Positions 57,589 through 64,000 of a stretch of DNA of 64,000 nucleotides are shown in pieces. Position numbers and translations under genes: made by a program. This DNA is from Capra hircus (lineage: Eukaryota; Chordata; Mammalia; Artiodactyla; Bovidae). The stretch is from positions 124,001 through 188,000 of the forward strand of contig NW_017189752.1 of the NCBI RefSeq assembly GCF_001704415.2. Direction: 5' to 3'. Numbering within the stretch: the first letter of the stretch is position 1; every line of letters begins with the position of its first letter. The notes below the pieces were generated by a model. It had not been told where the DNA came from and made no database searches. It was given only the letters and a program-made list of their open reading frames with translations.

Positions 57589-57852
57589 TATATTGTCAAA
57601 TAGCATTTCAGAAAGATGACTCCCGTCTGCCCCATGTGAGAGGGTATATTTCTGTGCACTTGGGCCAAAGCCTAAGATGGTCCTTCCAGCGGACAGTTGG
57701 CTGTCACTGGCTTGTTCTTGGACATGGGTTTGAACCCCGGTCACCCACATGGATGGATGGTGTGTTGAGAAATACCCCTCCAGTGGCCCCTTCCCTGGAG
57801 TAGGGGACGGGAGATGGGGACAGGCCAGGGGAAGAAGCTGCTGGCAGGGCGC

Positions 57853-57881
57853 GGGGGGTGGGGGGTGGGGGTGAGGTGGGG
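57853..57881 (+). other. G-quadruplex-capable run before exon 18
   Basis: Four G-runs of 4-6 bases are separated by 1-6 bases (ggggggtggggggtgggggt, then gaggtgggg). The run ends 22 bases before the exon 18 acceptor, where a pyrimidine tract would normally sit. Confidence 0.8.
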
Positions 57882-57889
57882 TGCTCACT

Positions 57890-58260
57890 GCCCTGGACTG
57901 CAGCCCTGCAGGTCCTCCCTGGCGGCGCTGGCGGCGCGCACATCCCTAGACCTGGAGCTGGACCTCCAGGCGTCGCGGACGCGGCAGCGGCAGCTGAACG
58001 AGGAGCTGTGCGCCCTGCGCGAGTTGCGCCAGCGCCTGGAGGATGCCCAGCTCCGCGGCCACACCGACCCACCAGCCTGGCTGCTGCGAGACGAGCGCTT
58101 CCGGAGCCTGCTGCGGGAGGCCGAGCGGCAGGTGAGCGAGCGCCCTCGGCGGGGCGAAGGGGGCGGGCCGGTGGGCGGGCCTTTCTCCCCCTCCCGGTGC
58201 CCCTCCCGCACCGGAGCTGTTGGGGCTTCCGGCGTTCTTCCCGTTGACCCCGCGTTGCTG
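57890..58260. promoter_or_regulatory. CpG-dense block over exon 18 and intron 18
   Basis: CpG dinucleotides are far more frequent than in the neighbouring introns, and two GC boxes (gggcgggcc and gggcgggcc, about 58163-58182) lie in intron 18. It could be an intragenic CpG island or simply GC-rich coding sequence. No TATA box or initiator is recognisable. Confidence 0.45.
57904..58131 (+). CDS. WWC3: WWC3 coding exon 18 (C-terminal coiled coil)
   Basis: The acceptor is ctggactgcag, with a weak pyrimidine tract, and the donor gtgagc (58132). It encodes 76 residues: PCRSSLAALAARTSLDLELD, LQASRTRQRQLNEELCALRE, LRQRLEDAQLRGHTDPPAWL and LRDERFRSLLREAERQ. RTSLDLELDLQA is present in all WWC proteins; the Leu/Glu/Arg heptads after it form a coiled coil. 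The exon and its 3' flank are CpG-dense. Both ends are phase 0. Confidence 0.95.
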
Positions 58261-58273
58261 GTTGCTGTTCCAG

Positions 58274-58401
58274 ACGAGACAAACCAAACTTGACTTCCAT
58301 CAAGAACAGGCAGCCGAGAAGATGCTGAAGAAGGCCTCTAAGGGGGTGTGCCAGCTGCGTGGGCAGAACCTCAAAGAGCCCATCCAAGTGCAGACTTTCA
58401 G
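58274..58401 (+). CDS. WWC3: WWC3 coding exon 19
   Basis: The acceptor is gttgctgttccag and the donor gtgagg (58402). It encodes TRQTKLDFHQEQAAEKMLKK, ASKGVCQLRGQNLKEPIQVQ and TF plus two bases of an Arg codon. The basic helix with EKMLKKASK, LRGQxxKEP and VQ(T/S)FR is conserved in all paralogues. Intron 18 before it is only 142 bases. Confidence 0.95.
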
Positions 58402-59619
58402 GTGAGGAGAAGCCCGGGCCTCACTTTCCCGCAGGCTTTTTACTATCAGCCCTTTGTCGTTTTAAAAAGTCAAGTTAAGTATTGAAAAAGACCCGCAGGA
58501 GGTCGAGAACAAAGCAGAAATCTTCACTGCTGTTAGCATTGTGCTGTTCTCTTCTGATCTTTTTTACCCCAAGCACTGTTTTTTTCAGCTGCTTGTAATC
58601 ATACTGTGCATTGGAGTTTGCATTTAGCTCTTTTTTAAAGTAAAATATCCCCTATTGCTGCATCATCTGTTACCTTTTTCGGTAGTAATCTCTCATCTAA
58701 TAGATATAATTTACTTCTAACCAATTTATCCTCTGCTTCTTTCCAGATGTTTGCTTTTGTAAACAACACAGTGATTCACATTTAGATACATATACATATC
58801 ACCTTTGCCTTTTTAGTTTTTGATTGAATCATAATAGACATTTAGGGAAGCCTGTATATCCTACATATGAAATGTATCAGTGAATTGTCATAAACACTAC
58901 ACAGCAATAATCAAATGTTAACTAGCATTTCCAGATTTCCCACACCAGAATAACCACTATCTTGAATTTGAATAGCATAGACTAGCGTTCCCTGTGTTTA
59001 TTTTTTTAATGTGAGGAAAATTACCTAGTTATATCCATTTTCTTTTGTGTTTGGCTTTTTACAAAACCGAGGTGAAATTCACATAACATAAAATTAACCG
59101 CTTTAAATTTAAGTGGACAGTTCCATGCCATTTAGTAGTCACAATCTGTCCAGTTTGAAAGCATTTCCATCACCCTGGAAGGAAACCCCTGACCCATTAA
59201 GCAGTCATTCCCCATCCCAGCCTCCCATCAGCTCCTGGCCGCCACCATTTTCCTTTCTACCTCTGTGGGTTTGCCTGTTCTGGACCTTTCATGTAAGAGT
59301 AGTCGATTATGATTTAGAACTTGTATAGTTTTTTCATTTATTCATAAAGAAAAAATATACTGAGCATCTCCATATACCAGGCACCATTCTAGTTACTGAA
59401 GAAAAACCCTTGCCCTCATGGGGCTTTGTAACCTCTATTAAAATTGGGAGGGGGGAGTGCAAAAAGATTTAGAAAATCTATATACAAACAGATGTGCTCC
59501 TGGGAATTGAAATTCAATGCATTCTCTCAGTAAGAAAAGCTCTCATTGATAGCAGATGCTCTTGCCAGATTTTGTTGGATTTCCATCAACCCCTAACCTG
59601 TTATTCTTTCCAATCCCAG
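58402..59619 (+). other. WWC3: Intron 19
   Basis: Old antisense L1 remnants occupy about 58780-59320. No other features are seen. Confidence 0.75.
58780..59320 (-). mobile_element. Old L1 remnants, antisense
   Basis: Phrases such as 'aaattcacataacataaaat', 'ttgaaagcatttccatcacc' and 'ggtttgcctgttctggacct' belong to antisense L1 3'UTR. Heavily diverged. Confidence 0.6.
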
Positions 59620-59686
59620 GGAGAAGATAGCATTTTTTACAAGACCAAGGATTAACGTACCTCCTCTGCCTGCCGATGATGTTTGA
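59620..59686 (+). CDS. WWC3: WWC3 terminal coding exon 20 and stop
   Basis: The acceptor is ctttccaatcccag. One base completes Arg; then EKIAFFTRPRINVPPLPADD, V and TGA (59684-59686). The FREKIAFFTRPR motif and the terminal ADDV are hallmarks of the family; the last four residues form a class III-type PDZ ligand. The whole reading frame from exon 1 closes here with 1013 residues in the window. Confidence 0.97.
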
Positions 59687-60250
59687 TGTAGTGCTTTGTA
59701 CACATGAAGTATTTATCTGCCTGTTTTATTTTAATGAAGTTCTTAGGCTAGCTAAATTTGTCTTTAAAATATTTGTGCAAAGCTATTAATATACACATTT
59801 TGTAAAAAAAAAACCAAAACACATATATCTATACATACATATTTTATAATAGTGACGGCAACAGGGCTTGGTTTTTCCTTGTTGTGAAATTGACATCTCT
59901 GAAGACAGGTTATTTTATAAGAGATCAATTATCATGTTAAGAGTGTACAGTTTTTAACGCTGTTTTATTTGACTTAAAGGCTGGAAGACAGAAACGAAGT
60001 GAGTTCAGGCAAATTCACTGTATTGTAATTTATTTATAGTACTTTTTTTTCCTTGAAGGAAAATACTGACTTTAAGATGTATTTTAAGACTGAAATTTTG
60101 TTCTTCAGTATTTGTCATGCGGTAGAATGGAACTTTGGGGCCGGTTTTGTGTCTGACACCCGAAATGCAAACACTATATGCTGAATTCTCCTCCTCCATG
60201 CATTTGTCATGTATATCATACACTTTGGCACCCTTTGTGTTCCCTTAAGA

Positions 60251-60298
60251 TGCCACCGCAGGGGCTCAGTCAGGTGCCACCGCAGGGGCTCAATCAGA
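60251..60298 (+). repeat. 24-bp tandem duplication in the 3'UTR
   Basis: tgccaccgcaggggctcagt (plus four bases) is followed at once by a second copy with two substitutions. Confidence 0.93.
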
Positions 60299-62147
60299 AG
60301 TCAGTGCCTGGTGCCCTGCGGGCACCTGGTGTCCCTGTGGCCCCAGGTCTGAAGGCGGTTCTAGAGCCCCTGGCGGCAGCCACACAGCCCGCCCTCCCCC
60401 GGCCTCTGCCTTTCTAGTCCGCCCTATCCAGTTGAGACCGAGACCCAACAAAGAGGGCAGTGGTGGAGCTTCTGCTCTGCTTGCAGGAAAGTGAAAAGAG
60501 AAGGAAGGTGCATTTTCAGCGAGTCAGTGGATCCGCTGATGGATGGAGCCGTCACAGCACGGACACGAGAACCTTCCAAGGCGCTTTTTTGAGGAGGCAG
60601 GCTTCTGTGGGAGCCATATCTAGCCAGCAAGTGGCTCACAGGAGAGCATTTGCTTTCAATCAGATGGCCTCCGCCCCATACTGGAGTCGTCCTGATATTT
60701 CTTAAGAAATCTTAGAATTAGCTGACGAGGAAAAAAATTCTTTACGTAATACAACTATACCATCCTCATAAAATGCCAAATGGTATAGTTTGTCTACTAC
60801 GTATTTATTATCTATGGAATGCACTCTCCTTCATGAGGCCTCGGAGAAGTAAACGAGGTGAATCACACAAAATGTAAGAGAAAACGCCCTCGTCCCCACA
60901 CCGCCGTCTTTCTGCCCTTCCCTTGAAAGTGTCCCCCCTCCCCCCTTAATCAGCAGCATCTCTCTTCTCATTAGTCTGTAACCACTCCCTTGTATAATCT
61001 GCCTTTATTTTCACATTTATTAAAAATGAATTTTGTAAATGCATTTCATTGACCTATCACGGACAGTGAAGTTGTCAGTGGTGGTAAAGCTGAAAACTTT
61101 GTGCTTTTTCATACTTGCCACTTATTGCTAAGAATCTCTGCCTCTAGTCTCGATTTTTTTTCCTTTTTTCCTTTGCTCATTTCCCTGTATACATACCCAC
61201 AACAGAGGTAGAGACACATAAAACATCAGTGCCTGCCAAAAATGCCAGGAGACAGCGTTAGTGAATGGGTCAGGATGGTGGCAGGCCCTCCCTGTCCCCA
61301 GCTGTTGAGACTGACGAATTGGCTGGTGCTGGACTCTGGGGTGTATGGAAAGCAAATCATGTACATTTCAGGTGCATGGCTCCCCAGAAGTGGGGCAGTC
61401 CCAGCCACCTTGCCTAGGCGCTCTGTAGCCACATTGCCACTTGAAGCGCTCAGTGGGTTGAAGGGTTGAAGCAGCTTTTACTTTCAAGCTCTACAAAGTG
61501 GCAATGTAGGGAAACCCACTGTGCCTGTACAAAAAGCCTGCAAGGATTTGCAGATAAATGTCACTGCCCAGTCAAGACTGATGATTTTTGTTTGGCGTGC
61601 TTCCCCACCCCAGAGTTTAATGAAAACAAAAAGAAATCCCTGCTTTGCCTCAGTAGAAACAGATATAGTCTGTGCTTTGACATCAGTTCCGGGAGCGCTG
61701 CTTGCACCTTTCTGTGTGTCCCTCCCTCTCTCCTGAGTCTGTCTGCTTTTGCACCTGAATGGGACCATCCTAAGAAAGCAAAGAAAAGCCAGGCAGATGA
61801 AGGAGGGGAGGTGATGGGTTTCCTGCTGCTTGGCAGTCTGTGGACAGAAGGGGCAGGTGGACAGCGATAGAGGCCAGCTGAGGAGGCAGGAGGACACAAT
61901 GTCCCCTAATTGGCTTCTCTTTCCTGACTTGATTTTGCAGCTTCTGACTAGTTAAAACTACCACCCCCTGGAAAATATCCCACATGTCTAAAAAGTGAAG
62001 TCCTATCGTCTTAAGGGGTATTTTCTTATGTTTAAGTTTGTCCATAATTGTGCCTTGTGGTAAGAAACCTCTGCCTTGTTTTATCAGCAGTTTAGTCCAG
62101 GAACAATCCAAAGTCTGCCACCAGGGTCCTTTAGGAACACTACAGCA

Positions 62148-62153
62148 AATAAA
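62148..62153 (+). terminator. Candidate poly(A) signal AATAAA
   Basis: A canonical hexamer in 'gcaaataaaaggg'. The downstream sequence is only weakly GT-rich, so this may be a minor site. Confidence 0.4.
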
Positions 62154-62310
62154 AGGGAATTTGGTCTTCCATTCATCTGGTAACTTAACTGTCACCACCG
62201 AAATATGTAACCTTCTGTTGTGGGAATAAGTTATAATCAGTATTCATCTCTATTTTTGTCTCTGTTCTAATTGTGTCATTTGTATCTTTTGAAAGTATTT
62301 CTTCTATAAA

Positions 62311-62316
62311 ATTAAA
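62311..62316 (+). terminator. Likely main poly(A) signal ATTAAA
   Basis: ATTAAA in 'cttctataaaattaaactaa' is followed after about 20 bases by 'cttaaaaacag', a plausible cleavage site, and then by 'attgtgtgattttttaaa', a GT/T-rich element. Repeats begin just downstream. Confidence 0.65.
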
Positions 62317-62398
62317 CTAACCTGCCTTAAAAACAGAATGGAAATTGTGTGATTTTTTAAAAATGTAATTATAGACTTAAATATATAAAAATGTATGT

Positions 62399-62541
62399 AA
62401 GAGATGAGATGGTTGGATGGCATCACTGATTCAATGAACATGAACTTAGGTGAACTCCAGAAGATGGTGATGGACAGGGAGGCCTGGCTGCAGTCCATGG
62501 GTCGCAGAGTCAGACGTGACTTTGTGACTGAAAACAGCTTT
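62399..62541 (+). mobile_element. BovB-derived 3' fragment, sense
   Basis: The sequence 'gatgagatggttggatggca ... gcagagtcagacgtgacttt' is the sense form of the sequence seen in reverse at 32867, 39176 and 52828. Confidence 0.85.
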
Positions 62542-62929
62542 TTCAACATAAAAATAGAGGTATGAAAATAGAATAATACAGTGAACACACATAAAGCCCT
62601 CTCCCCCCACCCCTTCAACATAAATCATTCTTGGCCCATCTTGTTTGGTCTACACCGAACTTTCCGCTGTCCTTGGTTCCATCTTCTGAAGCAAATCCCA
62701 TCTACCTTCTTGGTTCAGCTGGAAACATTTCAGTATGTATGGCTAAGAAAGAAAGGCGTGGACAGTAGCCTTATCACATCATAACGTTTAATAACTCCTC
62801 AATGGCATTTGTCATCTATGGTTCACCTTTTCACTTGTCTCAAGGTCATTCATTTTTTAATTGAGCAGAATCCAAATATCTGTTTTGGGGATTTTTTTTA
62901 AAAGCCCATGTGCTTTTTTTGGTGTGTGT

Positions 62930-64000
62930 AGGGGGGTGAACTTTCTCTGGATAGAATTCACATACCATACAATTCACCTGTTTAAAGCATGTAATATGTA
63001 ATTCATCAGTTTTTAGTATATTAAGAGTTGTTTATTCATAGCACAAAAGCTACAATCAATTGTAGAACTTTTTCCTCACCCTAGAAAGAAACCTTGTGCC
63101 CATTAACTGTCATCCCTATTTCTCCTCCCCCACTCCCTGACAACCACTGATCTTTCTCTGTGGATTTGCCTATTTTGGATGTTTCCTAGTAATGGAATCA
63201 CTTGGTATGTGGCCTTTGTGTTGGCTTTGTTTTCTCAGCATCATGTTTTCCAGAGTCATCTACGTTGTAGCCTGTGTTAAGGACTTCATTCCTTTTTATT
63301 GCTGAGTAATATTCCTTTGTGTAGATAGACCACATTGTGTTTATCTGTTCAGCAGTGGATGGAGATTTGGGTTTCCACTTTTTGCCTAATAGGGATAATG
63401 CTGCTATGAACATTTGTATACAAGTGTTTTTTTTTTTTTTTAATTGGAGGATAATTGCTTTACAATATTTTGTTAGTTTCTGCCATACATCAACATGAAT
63501 CAGCCATAGGCATAATGTTTGCCCCTCCCTCCTGAACCTCCTTCCCACTTCCCACCCCATGTTACAATTTTTTGTGTGGACATAGGCCTTTATTTCTCTT
63601 GGGTCTATACCTTAAAGTGGAATAGCTAGATCATATGATAACTCTTTGTTTAATCATTTGAAGAACTGCCAAACTTTGCCAAAGCAGCTGCCCATTTTAT
63701 ATTCCCTACCAGGGATAGGAATATACAAAGGCTTCAATTTCTCCACTTTCTGGCCAACACTTGTTATTTTTATCCTAGCCATCTTAATAGGTGTACAGTG
63801 ATATCTCACTGGAGCTGTGACTGTTTTTGATTCACAGAACCTATCCCCCCCAACACATACACACACCTTTGTTGAAGAAACAAAGTTTTGTGTTCTCTAA
63901 TCTCCCACAGTCCGGACTTGGCTCATTGTATCTCGTCGTAAGTATAATTTTAACATGTTCTTCTGAATTTTATTTCCTAAAATTAAATGCAGAGAAGAGC
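62930..64000 (-). mobile_element. Antisense L1 remnant with a nested ruminant L1 tail
   Basis: 'gattgtgcccattaactg'-type phrases, 'ttgctgagtaatattccttt' and 'ccactttttgcctaataggg' are antisense L1. A second, younger L1 3' end (63429-63566) interrupts it. Confidence 0.75.
63429..63566 (-). mobile_element. 5'-truncated ruminant L1 tail inside L1
   Basis: A T-run, then 'taattggaggataattgctt' and 'catacatcaacatgaatcag'. The host L1 reads 'gtatacaag' before and 'tttttgtgtggacatagg' after. Confidence 0.85.

Larger units (their letters stand above)
55599..57903 (+). other. WWC3: Intron 17
   Basis: It contains a MER20 copy, a CHR-like SINE, a Bov-tA and a Bov-A2. It ends with a G-rich run (57853-57881) directly upstream of the exon 18 acceptor. 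Confidence 0.8.
1..62335 (+). other. WWC3: WWC3 gene body, 3' part (introns, 20 coding exons, 3'UTR)
   Basis: The spliced product of 20 exons is collinear with WWC proteins: coiled coils, Ser-rich linker, C2 domain, VDKETNTE motif, RSDSDSSTL segment, second coiled coil and terminal ADDV. It fits WWC3 better than WWC1 or WWC2. Exon 17 reads RLYRSDSDSSTLPRK, where I recall RLNRSDSDSSTL in the paralogues, and the tail reads RINVPPLPADDV. Family role: cytoplasmic scaffold that binds LATS1/2 and feeds the Hippo pathway. All junctions are GT-AG and phases match throughout; total coding length is 3044 nt. The WW domains, start codon and promoter are outside the window. The paralogue call rests on remembered sequences, not a search. 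Confidence 0.9.
59687..62335 (+). other. WWC3: WWC3 3' untranslated region
   Basis: About 2.65 kb follows the stop codon without an interspersed repeat that I recognise, in contrast to the introns, as expected for a constrained 3'UTR. It includes AT-rich parts, a GC-rich patch at 60245-60425 with a 24-bp tandem repeat, and ORF-free stretches. Its end is inferred from poly(A) signals, not from transcript data. Confidence 0.75.
62336..64000. other. Downstream intergenic region
   Basis: It holds a BovB-derived fragment, antisense L1 remnants and a nested ruminant L1 tail. In human, the next gene downstream is CLCN4, but nothing of it is recognisable here. Confidence 0.7.

Noticed and set aside
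57704..58387. 227-codon minus-strand open frame
   Set aside because: It is antisense to exons 18-19 in CpG-rich sequence, where stop codons are rare. The product is low-complexity Ala/Arg/Pro and matches no family.

Overview
This is a eukaryotic, mammalian window, almost certainly from a ruminant. It holds more than twenty Bov-tA/Bov-A2 SINEs, several BovB LINE fragments and ruminant-type L1 3' ends, a combination found in bovid-type genomes. There is no prokaryotic gene organisation, and almost all long open frames are repeat or antisense shadows.

The only protein-coding gene I can support is the 3' portion of one plus-strand gene of the WW-and-C2 (WWC/KIBRA) family, best matched to WWC3. 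I traced 20 coding exons from 7061 to a stop codon at 59684-59686. They have consistent GT-AG junctions and splice phases, and together encode 1013 residues ending in the PDZ ligand ADDV. The N-terminus (WW region) and promoter lie upstream of the window. The order is: coiled coils (exons 1-7), a long Ser-rich linker exon (8), a linker (9), the C2 domain (10-13), an acidic coiled coil (14), a linker with a conserved VDKETNTE motif (15-16), a basic/Ser-rich segment that in the paralogue KIBRA overlaps the aPKC-binding region (16-17), a second coiled coil (18-19) and the C-terminal tail (20). The 3'UTR runs to a likely poly(A) site near 62335. The rest of the window is intergenic and repeat-filled. 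Residue numbers below count from the first complete codon in the window (7063).

WWC proteins are cytoplasmic scaffolds of the Hippo pathway that promote LATS1/2 activity and so restrain YAP/TAZ. In human, WWC3 is X-linked (Xp22.2), upstream of CLCN4. The matching ruminant location would be X-specific sequence near the pseudoautosomal boundary; the window itself cannot show this.

The introns hold several insertions whose history can be read directly: a 5'-inverted (twin-primed) L1 with matching target-site duplications, a 3'-truncated 5S rRNA pseudogene inside an old LTR, a BovB nested in an L1, a poly(T)-only insertion between 14-bp repeats, and many SINEs with clear target-site duplications. 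Unexplained items are a 27-bp perfect direct repeat 1.8 kb apart, an 88-bp repeat pair 607 bp apart, two adjacent perfect hairpins after exon 8, and a CpG- and G-quadruplex-rich block around exon 18. I found no new multi-gene system, CRISPR array, virus-like gene set or functional RNA gene.
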